Assembly: GCF_016599145.1 (NCBI RefSeq)
Contig: NZ_JAENKO010000005.1
Coordinates: 53,122 to 117,121, forward strand
DNA from: Tomitella cavernea
GTDB taxonomy: Bacteria > Actinomycetota > Actinomycetes > Mycobacteriales > Mycobacteriaceae
Direction of reading: 5' to 3'
DNA: 64,000 nt
The notes beneath the pieces were generated by a model. It saw only the letters and a program-made list of their open reading frames with translations, was not told the DNA's origin and searched no databases. Below, one piece after another: positions 17,268 through 25,612 of the stretch (its first letter is position 1; each line of letters begins with the position of its first letter). The position numbers and the translations under genes are program-made.

Positions 17268-18821
17268 TCACCGTCCGTGCACGCGCACCGTCACCGGATC
17301 GGACCCGTCGGCGCGGACGGTGAGGTAGCGGCCCCCGGGCGCCGAGGTGACGGACCCGCCGTCCACCTCGGCCACGTAGCCGTCCGGGTAATGCAGGGCG
17401 GAGACGTAGATCAGCGTCTCGCCGGCGGGCCCCGGCTCCTGAGCGCGTGCGCCGGGCTCGTAGGTGTAGCTGAATGCGCCGGATTCGATGTCGAAGTCCA
17501 TGGTCACCGGCGTGCCCGCCGTCGCCTGCGGATAGGTGCGCACCAGGTGCCGGCCGATGGAGGGCTGCCCCGGAGCGTGGGCCGCGGCGAACGGGTCCGG
17601 CTCGGTGTAGTCGGCCCCGCGCGTGGAGCTGTAGTGCCAGTAGAACCATCCGGCGAAGCGCTCGTCGGCGTTGCGCAAGGTGTTCCCCAGCACGGCGGGG
17701 TCGCCGTCGCCGAACTCGGTGACCACGGTGGGCAGCCCCGTGCGCGCGGTGAAGGCGTCGATGTTCGCCCACGTGTGATCCTGCTGCGCGGGGCACAGGC
17801 TCGCCAGTTCCGTGGATTGCCCCAGGTAGATCGACGTCTGGCTGGGGACGCAGTAGTCGTGCGGGGCGAAGACGATGCCGGTGTCGGTGATCGGCCGCTC
17901 GGTCCCCAACTTGGACGGCATCAGCTGGTTCCAGGTGACGTTGGGCTCCCAGTAAACGGGGATGTCCGGGTTCCGCGCCCGCACGGCGGCAGTCAGAGAT
18001 TCAAGTGCCGCCTGGTAGCGGCCGTCGAATCCGGGGCAGCCCACGGGGAAGCAGGTGGGCGCGCTTGTGCCGGGCCACGGCTCGTTGAGCAGTTCGATGC
18101 CCATGGCGCCGTCGTGCCCGCGCACCGCCCCGGCGAGCGCGCCCAGCGCGTCACCGAGCCGGTCGAGCACCTCGTGGTCGTTGTTCCACACTTCGTCCCA
18201 GCCGACGTTCATGCTCGGCATCAAGTAGTACAAGGGGAAGCCCGGGTTCGGCTCGCCGGGCGGCGGCCGTGCTTCGATGGACCACGGGGGGAACCCGTTG
18301 CCGCCCCACACCGGGGACAGGCCGTCCTGGTGGTTGTCGAGCAGGGTGCGGATCCCGTGCGCCGCGAGCATGTCGACCATGCCGACGACGCGGCCGATGT
18401 ACGCGTGGTCGATGCGGCCGCGCTCCGGCATGAGCCCGGCGAAAGAGACCCCCAGGCGCACGGCGTTGAAACCGTATCCGGCGAGGAGCTCGGCATCGCG
18501 GGGCGTGATCGTGAATCCGTCGCCGGACACCACCAGCTCCCGCGCTTGCCCGCCCGAGCCGCCCTTGTCGACGTTGTTCACGCCGTGCATGAGGATGGTG
18601 CGCCCGTATTCGTCGACGATGCGGGTCCCGTCGGTGTGCAGCGGCCCGGTGCGGAGGCCCACCGACGTTCCTGCAGGTGCCGCGGAAGCCGCGGTGGCGA
18701 GGGCCGTGCCCAGTCCGATGGTGACGGCGCACGCCAGCGCGGCCAGCCGGCGCAGGGCGTACTGCACCGGTGCTGCGCCGCGGCGCCCTGCACGGGCCGT
18801 CGACGAACGATGGACGCCCAT
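17268..18821 (-). CDS. Secreted GH5 glycosidase, endoglycoceramidase-like
   Basis: A 517-residue secreted protein with a Sec signal peptide ending near ASAAPAG. It is a glycoside hydrolase family 5 enzyme: the acid/base Glu lies in ELLNEPWPG and the nucleophile Glu in VVTEFGDGD. HGVNNVDKGG and HQDGLSPVWGGNGFPPW resemble endoglycoceramidases, which cut the bond between oligosaccharide and ceramide, more than cellulases. The last ~90 residues form a beta-rich domain as in those enzymes. ATG 18821 follows AGGGGGCAG at good spacing. Glycolipid hydrolysis is an inference. Confidence 0.8.
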   Translation of the reverse strand: MGVHRSSTARAGRRGAAPVQYALRRLAALACAVTIGLGTALATAASAAPAGTSVGLRTGPLHTDGTRIVDEYGRTILMHGVNNVDKGGSGGQARELVVSGDGFTITPRDAELLAGYGFNAVRLGVSFAGLMPERGRIDHAYIGRVVGMVDMLAAHGIRTLLDNHQDGLSPVWGGNGFPPWSIEARPPPGEPNPGFPLYYLMPSMNVGWDEVWNNDHEVLDRLGDALGALAGAVRGHDGAMGIELLNEPWPGTSAPTCFPVGCPGFDGRYQAALESLTAAVRARNPDIPVYWEPNVTWNQLMPSKLGTERPITDTGIVFAPHDYCVPSQTSIYLGQSTELASLCPAQQDHTWANIDAFTARTGLPTVVTEFGDGDPAVLGNTLRNADERFAGWFYWHYSSTRGADYTEPDPFAAAHAPGQPSIGRHLVRTYPQATAGTPVTMDFDIESGAFSYTYEPGARAQEPGPAGETLIYVSALHYPDGYVAEVDGGSVTSAPGGRYLTVRADGSDPVTVRVHGR

Positions 18822-18948
18822 ACTGCCCCCTGGTGTGCGCGCTACTGCCCCGGTGCCGATCGCCCGCCGGGGCGCCTCGTGCACATGGACATTAGTCCAG
18901 AATGGCGCGCATCACAGTGCTTTCCGCCGAGGCTGTGAGTAGTCACAA

Positions 18949-19428
18949 TCAGCGCGGCCGCAGGACGCCCACCGTGCGCTTCTCGATCCAGCCGAGTCGC
19001 AGAGTGCGCCCGGCGATCAGCCACGCATCGTCTGCTCGTCTGTAGGAGTCCTCGTATGTCAGGTGCCAGGCGTGGTCCACCAGCCGCTCGTCGGGGCCGG
19101 AGACATGGTGGGCGATGCACGCGACGCGCCCCCACGCCTGCCCGGGGGGTCCTGCGGTGAACACAGTGCCCACCATCGCGTGCTGCGTCGCGCGCAGGCC
19201 GTCGAGGCGGGCGAAGTTCCGGACGATCGCCTCGCGCCCGCCGACCACGTCGACCGGCGCCGTCTCCTTCGGCGGCCGCGGCTGGCGCAGGACCGCGTCG
19301 GCGGTGAACAGTGCGCCGAGCGCGGTGAAGTCACCGTCGTCGACCAGCGCCGCGTACCGGTGGACCAGGTCGCCCAGCGCGATCCTGTCCGCCAGAGTGA
19401 TGTGGTCGGCCGGGGACGGCTCCGTCAT
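18949..19428 (-). CDS. SnoaL-like (NTF2 fold) protein
   Basis: A 159-residue protein of the SnoaL_4 type: ALGDLVHRYAALVDDGDFTALGALFTADAVL is the usual N-terminal helix-turn and active-site Asp region, and the C-terminal sheet ends in IAGRTLRLGWIEKR. Members include dehydratases, isomerases and dioxygenase beta subunits; the activity here is unknown. It is coupled to the upstream LLM gene through an ATGA overlap, so the two may act on one substrate. Confidence 0.8.
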   Translation of the reverse strand: MTEPSPADHITLADRIALGDLVHRYAALVDDGDFTALGALFTADAVLRQPRPPKETAPVDVVGGREAIVRNFARLDGLRATQHAMVGTVFTAGPPGQAWGRVACIAHHVSGPDERLVDHAWHLTYEDSYRRADDAWLIAGRTLRLGWIEKRTVGVLRPR

Positions 19429-20354
19429 CGCGCAGCTCCCGTCGCCGGGTTCGCGGTCGTGGGCGTCGTCGGCGCTGCGAGGCCCAGCCGTTCGGCGCAG
19501 GCGGACAGCTCGTCACACTGCTGCTGCAGGTCGGTGGCACCGCTGCCGGCGAGGACGATGCGCGAAGCGCCGGCCACCCTGAGCTTCGCGGTCCGTGCCG
19601 GATCGATCTTCGTCACCGCGTGCCCCAGGGTGAGCTCGACGGCATCCGGATCGCGGCCCGCGTCCTCGGCGGCCCGGCGCATCTCCGCCAGAGCCTGCTG
19701 CAGTGCGTCGCCGTGTAGGCCGAGCGGCTGGAATCCGTCGCCGCGCCGCCCCGCACGGCGCGCCGCGGGCTTCGAGTGGCCGCCGATGTGGATGGGGATA
19801 CCGCCCGGCCGCACCGGCTTGGGGTAGGACATCGCACCGCTGAAACGGAAGAACTCGCCGTCGTGCACAGCGCCTTCGGCGGCGGTGTCCGCCCACAGCG
19901 CCCGGAGCACGTCGATGGATTCGTCGGCGCGGCGCCCGCGCGTGCCGAAGTCCGTGCCGCACGCCTCGATCTCCTCGCGCATCCAGCCCACTCCCGCGCA
20001 CACGCGCAGGCGGCCGCCGGAGAGCCGGTCGATGGTGGCCAGCCGCTTGGCCAGCGGCACGGGGTGGTGGTTCGGCAGGATGAGCACCCCGGTGGCCAGG
20101 CCCAGGGTCTCCGTGCATCCGGCCAGGTAGGCGAGCAGGTCGAGGGGGTCCGGAATGGGGCAATCATCGGCCAATTCCATACGGCCCGAGGCGGCGTAGG
20201 GGTACTCGCTCGAGTACCGCGACACGACGACGGCGTGCTCGACGGCGACGATCGACTCGAAGCCGCAGGCCTCGGCGTGCCGGGCATAGGTGGCGATCCA
20301 ATCGGGGTCGGCGGCGCGCCCGGTTTCGGTGGGCACCATCACGGCATAACGCAT
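19425..20354 (-). CDS. LLM-class F420-dependent oxidoreductase
   Basis: A 309-residue luciferase-like monooxygenase-fold protein of the TIGR03619 type. Recognisable are ACGFESIVAVEHAVV, ATGVLILPNHHPVPLAKRLATIDRLSGGR and VGWMREEIEACGTDF, the conserved F420-group core. Likely redox chemistry with F420 on an unknown organic substrate. The start at ATG 20354 lacks a clear ribosome site; an upstream GTG at 20363 is the alternative. It is cotranscribed with the SnoaL gene. Confidence 0.85.
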   Translation of the reverse strand: MRYAVMVPTETGRAADPDWIATYARHAEACGFESIVAVEHAVVVSRYSSEYPYAASGRMELADDCPIPDPLDLLAYLAGCTETLGLATGVLILPNHHPVPLAKRLATIDRLSGGRLRVCAGVGWMREEIEACGTDFGTRGRRADESIDVLRALWADTAAEGAVHDGEFFRFSGAMSYPKPVRPGGIPIHIGGHSKPAARRAGRRGDGFQPLGLHGDALQQALAEMRRAAEDAGRDPDAVELTLGHAVTKIDPARTAKLRVAGASRIVLAGSGATDLQQQCDELSACAERLGLAAPTTPTTANPATGAAR

Positions 20355-20439
20355 GATCTGCACGCTAACGCCGGGCGGCGCGTCGTGTGCACCGCGTCTC
20401 CCGGGTGCCGGAACGCTTCCGCGCTGCCCCCGCGCCGGA

Positions 20440-21051
20440 CTACCGAGCGGCGAGGATCTTCAGCGCGAAGACGATCGAATCGCCGGCCTGGATCGCCCCG
20501 TCGGGCGTGCCCTGCGGGTAACCGTCGGCGGGCGGGATCGCCACCGCCACGGACGAGCCGACCGTCTGGCCCACGAGGGCCTGCCGGAACCCGGGCACTA
20601 CGCCGGAGGCGGGGAACGCGGCGGGCTTGCCGCGCTGGTAGGCGCTGTCGAACACGGACCCGTCGCGCCCGTCGACGCCCACATAGCAGACCAGCACGGT
20701 GGACTGGGCGGTCACCTGCGGTCCGTCGCCCTTCTCGAGGGTCTCGACCTGCGTCCGGTCGACGGTGAACGGCGTGTCGACAGTGATGCCGGGGGCCGTG
20801 GAATCGGTCTGGCCCGTCACCGAGATCGCGCCGGTGGCGCCGTCGAGCTGCCACTGGACCGGGGCGTCGGCCGGCGCGGGATCGGATGGGCAGGTGGGGG
20901 CGCTCGACTCCTGCGCGCCGGCCTGCGTGGTCGCGGTCGCGGCCGGCGCGGTCGTGGTGTCGGCGGCGGTGTCGGTGGACGAGGAGCAGCCGGCGAGGAG
21001 CAGCGCGCACGCGGCGGCGGGGACGAGGATGAACGCCTTCGGGGTCTTCAC
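20440..21051 (-). CDS. FKBP-type peptidyl-prolyl isomerase lipoprotein
   Basis: A 203-residue lipoprotein. The signal peptide ends in LLLAGC, then a Thr/Ala linker, and the C-terminal half is an FKBP domain (VLVCYVGVDGRDGSVFDSAYQRGKPAAFPASGVVPGFRQALVGQ, with the VIPGF-like and GYPQG strands). It should act outside the membrane as a prolyl isomerase or chaperone for exported proteins. GTG 21051 is the only start that gives a proper signal peptide. Confidence 0.85.
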   Translation of the reverse strand: MKTPKAFILVPAAACALLLAGCSSSTDTAADTTTAPAATATTQAGAQESSAPTCPSDPAPADAPVQWQLDGATGAISVTGQTDSTAPGITVDTPFTVDRTQVETLEKGDGPQVTAQSTVLVCYVGVDGRDGSVFDSAYQRGKPAAFPASGVVPGFRQALVGQTVGSSVAVAIPPADGYPQGTPDGAIQAGDSIVFALKILAAR

Positions 21052-21193
21052 GACCGCCCACTGTAGTGATCGCGGCACAGCATCCGCCCACCGCACCGCG
21101 ACGGCCGTACGCCGCGGGGGGCGGCACACGGCCGTCGGACGGCGTGACGGTGGTGTTTCGCGGACGGTCTAGCGACCGGTCGTGACGTGCCGG

Positions 21194-22708
21194 TCAGCCC
21201 GCGGCCGGGACGGCGACCGGATCGGACCCCTCGGCGGCCGGCGCGCGGTAGGCGGCGAATCGAGTGAACCGGCGCGGGATGCCGAGCGCCATCACCAAGG
21301 CGAGGAGGCCCGCCCCGGCGGCCACGAAGAAGGCGGCGACATATCCGCCCTCGGTGTACACCACGGCCCCTCCCGTCAGCTGCGGGTCGATCGGCGCCAT
21401 GAACGAGTTGTTCATGACGGTGTAGGCGATCACAGGGGTGATCGACGCGACGAGGCTCTGCGACACGCCGGTCATGCTCGCAGTCGAGGCCTGCAGCTCG
21501 GGCGGGGCCGCCTTGATCACCAGGTTGGGGATGGCGGCGTAGCCGAGGCCGGTGCCCAGGCCGAACACCGCGCCCCACAGCAGCAGCAGGCCCTTGTCGT
21601 CGTTGGCGAGCGCTGTGAGCGTGCCGCCGACGATGAGGAGCGCCGACCCGTTGAGCAGCAGCGTGCGCGCCGCGACGCCGCGGCCGCACAGCATTCCCAC
21701 CACGATGCCGCCCACCATCGTCAGCGCGCCGATGGGCACCTGGAAGATCGCGAAGCCCTCGGCGTCCACGCCGAAGCCGTAGCCGAGGCCCAGTTCCGAC
21801 GGCGTCATCGCCATGCTCGGCAGGATCGTGGAGTAGACGCTGGTCGCGCCGTAGACGGCGCCGGCGGCGGCCACGGTGAACAGCACCGGGCGCAGCCGCA
21901 GGATGTCGAGGCGCATCAACGGCTCGCTGATCGTGCGCGACGAGGCCAGCCAGGCGCCGAGCAGCACCAGGCCGCCGAACAGGTACAGGAGGGTGGATCC
22001 GGCTCCCCAGCCCCAGGTGGGGCCGAAGCTGACGGCGATGAGCACGCCGGCGATCCCGGCACCGAGCAGGATTGCGCCGATGAAGTCGATGCGCGAGCGC
22101 AGCCGGACGGCGGACTCGGGGGTGCCCACCAGGATGAGGACGCCGAGCACCACGAGCGTGACGGTGAAGAACCAGAAGATGCTGCGCCAACCGAAGTCGT
22201 CGATCAACCAGCCGGTGAGGAACGGGGCGGCGATGCTGATCAGCCCCATGCCGGCGGTGGCGATGCTCACCGCGAGCGGGACGGTCTTCGACGGGAACAC
22301 GTCACGGATCAGCGAGTAGCTCAGGAACAGGCACGGCACGAGCATGCCGGCGAGCGCGCGACCGGCGATCATGAGCGCATAGCTGCCGGCCAGGGCCGAC
22401 AGGAGCGAGCCGACGGCCGCGATGACGAGGCAGACGATGAGCAGTCGGCGTTTGCCGTGGATGTCTGCGAGTTTGCCGACGAGCGGGGCGGCGACCGCAC
22501 CGAGCAGCAGGAACGCGGTGATGAGCCAGGCGGCCTGCGTGGTCTGGAAGTGCGTGGCGATATCGGGCAGCGCCATCGCGATCATCAAGTAGCTGACGCT
22601 GAGCAGTTCGAGCACGAGCACGATGGAGAACAGCGAGAACGCGAGCCGGGGCGACCAGCCGCTCCCCTCCGTCGGTCCGGACGCGGCGGCCGAGGTGGTC
22701 GGGATCAT
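21194..22708 (-). CDS. MFS transporter, DHA2-like, 14 helices
   Basis: A 504-residue major facilitator of the drug:H+ antiporter-2 type with about 14 helices. The A motif GKLADIHGKRRLL follows helix 2, and MALPDIATHF in helix 1 and GWRSIFWFF are typical of DHA2 exporters. Substrate unknown. ATG 22708 has a GGAAGGAAA ribosome site. Confidence 0.87.
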   Translation of the reverse strand: MIPTTSAAASGPTEGSGWSPRLAFSLFSIVLVLELLSVSYLMIAMALPDIATHFQTTQAAWLITAFLLLGAVAAPLVGKLADIHGKRRLLIVCLVIAAVGSLLSALAGSYALMIAGRALAGMLVPCLFLSYSLIRDVFPSKTVPLAVSIATAGMGLISIAAPFLTGWLIDDFGWRSIFWFFTVTLVVLGVLILVGTPESAVRLRSRIDFIGAILLGAGIAGVLIAVSFGPTWGWGAGSTLLYLFGGLVLLGAWLASSRTISEPLMRLDILRLRPVLFTVAAAGAVYGATSVYSTILPSMAMTPSELGLGYGFGVDAEGFAIFQVPIGALTMVGGIVVGMLCGRGVAARTLLLNGSALLIVGGTLTALANDDKGLLLLWGAVFGLGTGLGYAAIPNLVIKAAPPELQASTASMTGVSQSLVASITPVIAYTVMNNSFMAPIDPQLTGGAVVYTEGGYVAAFFVAAGAGLLALVMALGIPRRFTRFAAYRAPAAEGSDPVAVPAAG

Positions 22709-23115
22709 GATTTCCTTCCCGCCCCGCCTGGGTGTCGGACGGGTGCGTGTGCGGTGAAGTCATTGCTGACGTGACACAGCACACGCTCGACTCTCGGGGT
22801 GGAGAAGGGCTCTGTTCCGCGAGACGGGAAACCCCCGGTCCGTGGCCGTCGGGCGGCCGTACGCGGGCATCGCGATTACGCACGTCGACGCAGGTGTTCG
22901 ACGGTTTCGCGTGGCTCCGGGGGGCGTGCGGGCGATGGGCGCGTGTCCGCCCGCTCACCGGGAGACGGGTGTCCGGGGGCCGGGGACGCACCAGCGCCGC
23001 CGATCGGGCCCCGCTGCGGATTCGGGTTGCGGATCCGCAGCGGCTGCCTGGTCGGCGGCGCTGGTGGTGTGGAGCAGGGGCGTCTAGCTTTCCGCCCCGA
23101 TAGATGCCGTGGGCG
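22709..23115. other. Intergenic region, no gene seen
   Basis: About 400 bp between the MFS gene (its upstream side) and the 3' end of ino1. It should contain the MFS promoter near 22,710-22,800. Open frames here are short, shift-ambiguous G+C artefacts without ribosome sites. Confidence 0.5.
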
Positions 23116-24216
23116 TCAGCCCTCCGCCCCGATGATGAACGCCTCGAGCTCCTCCCGGGCGTGGGTGTCCTCCATCTGGACCGGCGGGGACTTCATCAGG
23201 TATGCGGACGCCGGGAGGATGGGGCCGGCCAGGCCGCGGTCCTTGGCGATCTTGGCTGCGCGCACGGCGTCGATGATGATGCCGGCGGAGTTCGGCGAGT
23301 CCCACACCTCGAGCTTGTATTCGAGGTTCAGCGGCACGTCGCCGAAGGCGCGGCCTTCGAGGCGCACGTAGGCCCACTTGCGGTCGTTGAGCCAGCCCAC
23401 GTAGTCCGACGGGCCGATGTGGACGTTCTCGTCGTCGATCTTGCCGGCCAGCGAGCCGCTGAGGTTGCTGGTGACGGCCTGGGTCTTGGAGACCTTCTTG
23501 GACTCGAGGCGCTCGCGTTCGAGCATGTTCTTGAAGTCCATGTTGCCGCCGACGTTGAGCTGCATGGTGCGGTCGAGCGCCACGCCGCGGTCCTCGAACA
23601 GGCGGGCCATCACGCGGTGGGTGATGGTGGCGCCCACCTGGCTCTTGATGTCGTCGCCCACGATCGGGACGCCGGCGTCGACGAACTTCTGGGCCCACTC
23701 CGGGTCGGAGGCGATGAAGACGGGCAGCGCGTTGACGAAGGCCACGCCGGCGTCGATGGCACACTGGGCGTAGAACTTGTCGGCCTCGTCGGATCCGACG
23801 GGCAGGTAGGAGACGAGGACGTCCACCTGGGCGTCCTTGAGCGCCTGGACGACGTCGACCGGCTGGGCGTCGGCTTCTTCGACGGTCTCCTTGTAGTACT
23901 TGCCGAGGCCGTCGAGCGTGGGGCCGCGCTGCACGATCACGTCGGTGGGCGGCACGTCGGCGATCTTGATGGTGCAGTTCTCGGAGTTGTTGATGGCTTC
24001 CGAGAGGTCGAAGCCGACCTTCTTGGCGTCCACGTCGAAAGCGGCGACGAACTGGACGTCGCGGACGTGGTACTTGCCGAACTGCACGTGCATCAGGCCG
24101 GGGACGGTGGAATCCGCGGGCGTGTCCTTGTAGTAGTGCACGCCCTGGACCAGGGATGACGCACAGTTGCCCACCCCCACGATGGCTACGCGCACTGCGG
24201 TGCTGTTATCACCCAT
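23116..24216 (-). CDS. ino1: Inositol-1(3)-phosphate synthase
   Basis: A 366-residue myo-inositol-3-phosphate synthase of the short actinobacterial type. It converts glucose-6-phosphate to inositol-3-phosphate with NAD+, supplying phosphatidylinositol, PIMs and mycothiol. The Rossmann motif is [10 protein letters not shown] (about residues 13-22); [26 protein letters not shown] and [11 protein letters not shown] are the family's catalytic-core segments. The start codon lies inside the 3' end of padR with aaggagaa upstream, so expression is coupled to that regulator. The padR-ino1 pair is conserved in mycobacteria. Confidence 0.96.
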   Translation of the reverse strand: MGDNSTAVRVAIVGVGNCASSLVQGVHYYKDTPADSTVPGLMHVQFGKYHVRDVQFVAAFDVDAKKVGFDLSEAINNSENCTIKIADVPPTDVIVQRGPTLDGLGKYYKETVEEADAQPVDVVQALKDAQVDVLVSYLPVGSDEADKFYAQCAIDAGVAFVNALPVFIASDPEWAQKFVDAGVPIVGDDIKSQVGATITHRVMARLFEDRGVALDRTMQLNVGGNMDFKNMLERERLESKKVSKTQAVTSNLSGSLAGKIDDENVHIGPSDYVGWLNDRKWAYVRLEGRAFGDVPLNLEYKLEVWDSPNSAGIIIDAVRAAKIAKDRGLAGPILPASAYLMKSPPVQMEDTHAREELEAFIIGAEG

Positions 24217-24805
24217 GGTCGGGTTCTCCTTCTTTCTTGGCGGCCGCCGCGTTGATCGTCGGCGGTTCGGTTGAGTCGGTCCGGCTCGCTCCGGACTCGG
24301 CGGCGATGACCTCGTTGAGCCAGCGGACCTCGCGTTCGCTGGATTCGAGGCTCAGCTCGTGGAGCTGACGGGTGTAGCGGTTGATGTGGCCGGAGGCGCG
24401 GCCGACGGCGTCGCGCAGGCCCTCGCGGCGCTCCTCCACCTGGCGACGCCGGCCCTCGAGGATGCGCATGCGGGCCTCGGCGGGGGTGCGGCTGAAGAAC
24501 GCCAGGTGCACCCCGAAGCCGTCGTCGGTGTAGTTCTGCGGGCCGGTGTCGGCCACCAGCTCCGCGAAGCGCTCCTTACCCGCAGGGGTGAGGCGGTAGA
24601 CCTTGCGGGCCCGTCGTCGCACCACGCCGTCCGCCCCCTCTTCGTCGGCGATGAGGCCGTGGGCCTGCATGCGCTTGAGGGTGGGATAGAGCGAGCCGTA
24701 TGAGAACGCCCGGAAGGCGCCGAGCAGGCCGGTCAGTCGCTTGCGCAGCTCGTATCCGTGCATGGGTGATTCGTGCAGGAGGCCGAGGATCGCCAGCTCG
24801 AGCAC
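24209..24805 (-). CDS. PadR-family regulator
   Basis: A 198-residue PadR repressor: [23 protein letters not shown] at the very N-terminus, [19 protein letters not shown] in the recognition helix and wing, and a C-terminal Vir_act_alpha_C-like dimerisation helix bundle. It overlaps ino1 by eight bases and presumably regulates it. An A+T-rich divergent region with an imperfect inverted repeat around 24,886-24,911 lies upstream and may be its operator. Confidence 0.9.
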   Translation of the reverse strand: MLELAILGLLHESPMHGYELRKRLTGLLGAFRAFSYGSLYPTLKRMQAHGLIADEEGADGVVRRRARKVYRLTPAGKERFAELVADTGPQNYTDDGFGVHLAFFSRTPAEARMRILEGRRRQVEERREGLRDAVGRASGHINRYTRQLHELSLESSEREVRWLNEVIAAESGASRTDSTEPPTINAAAAKKEGEPDHG

Positions 24806-24995
24806 GCTTCACCGCCTTTCGGGCGAGTCGGGTCCGATCGGGCGGCACGTCGGTGTGCCGGATCGGTCGGTGCGTCATTTGTATCGCGCCGATATATGTA
24901 GAAACTATAGACGACTTTCACACTTTGCCGACATGTCGGCGCGTTGTGATTCTCACCACCTCTCGCCCGGGCAGGCATGCACGTACCCTGAACGG

Positions 24996-25400
24996 GTGCA
25001 CACGCAACGGCAGGTGGTGGACTACGCGCTGCGGAGGAGATCCGTGCTCGCGGCGGTGTCCGGCGGCCGCACCGGGCTGGACGAGGTCTGCGACGCCGGC
25101 CCGTACCTGCTGCGGGCCGCGCAGTTCCACGGCCGGCCCAGCGACGTGGTCTGCCCGGTCTGCCGTAAGGAGCCGTTGGCGCTCGTATCGTGGGTCTTCG
25201 GCGAGCGGCTGGGCCAGGTGTCCGGCTCCGCCCGTACACTCGACGAGTTGGAACGGCTGGCCGTGGCGCACGACGAGTTCACTGTGCACGAGGTCGAGGT
25301 CTGCCGCACGTGCAGGTGGAATCACCTGGTGCGGTCGTACGTCCTGGGCCGGGTTCCGGAACCCCGCGGCACACGGCGGCGGCGCAGCGCAGGCTCGTGA
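24996..25400 (+). CDS. DUF5318 protein with zinc-ribbon cysteines
   Basis: A 134-residue protein matching the conserved hypothetical encoded before ponA1 in mycobacteria (DUF5318). Two CxxC pairs, VVCPVCRKEP and EVCRTCRWNHL, frame a basic core and look like a zinc ribbon. The function is unknown, but constant linkage to ponA suggests a role in envelope growth. The GTG start at 24996 is the one that gives the conserved N-terminus QRQVVDYALRRRSVL. Confidence 0.8.
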   Translation: MHTQRQVVDYALRRRSVLAAVSGGRTGLDEVCDAGPYLLRAAQFHGRPSDVVCPVCRKEPLALVSWVFGERLGQVSGSARTLDELERLAVAHDEFTVHEVEVCRTCRWNHLVRSYVLGRVPEPRGTRRRRSAGS

Positions 25401-25612
25401 GCCGTATTATCGTGCGCGCGGAGTGCGCGCGCAGGCGTGCCGCCGTGCCGTAACGGTGCCGCGCTCCGCCGCGACGTCCCGCACAGCGGTCGCCGCACGG
25501 CCGCGGCGGGCCCGCCGCTACCACCGGCCGGAGGCGCCGGCCGGTGATCCGCGGCCGCAAGTGAACAATCATCCGAGCACCCGCCGCGGGCCCGCAACGA
25601 TCTGGAGACGCA

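Noticed and set aside
21182..22774. 530-codon plus-strand frame opposite the MFS gene
   Set aside because: Asp/Glu/His/Arg-rich shadow with no domain; the minus strand encodes a clear 14-helix transporter.
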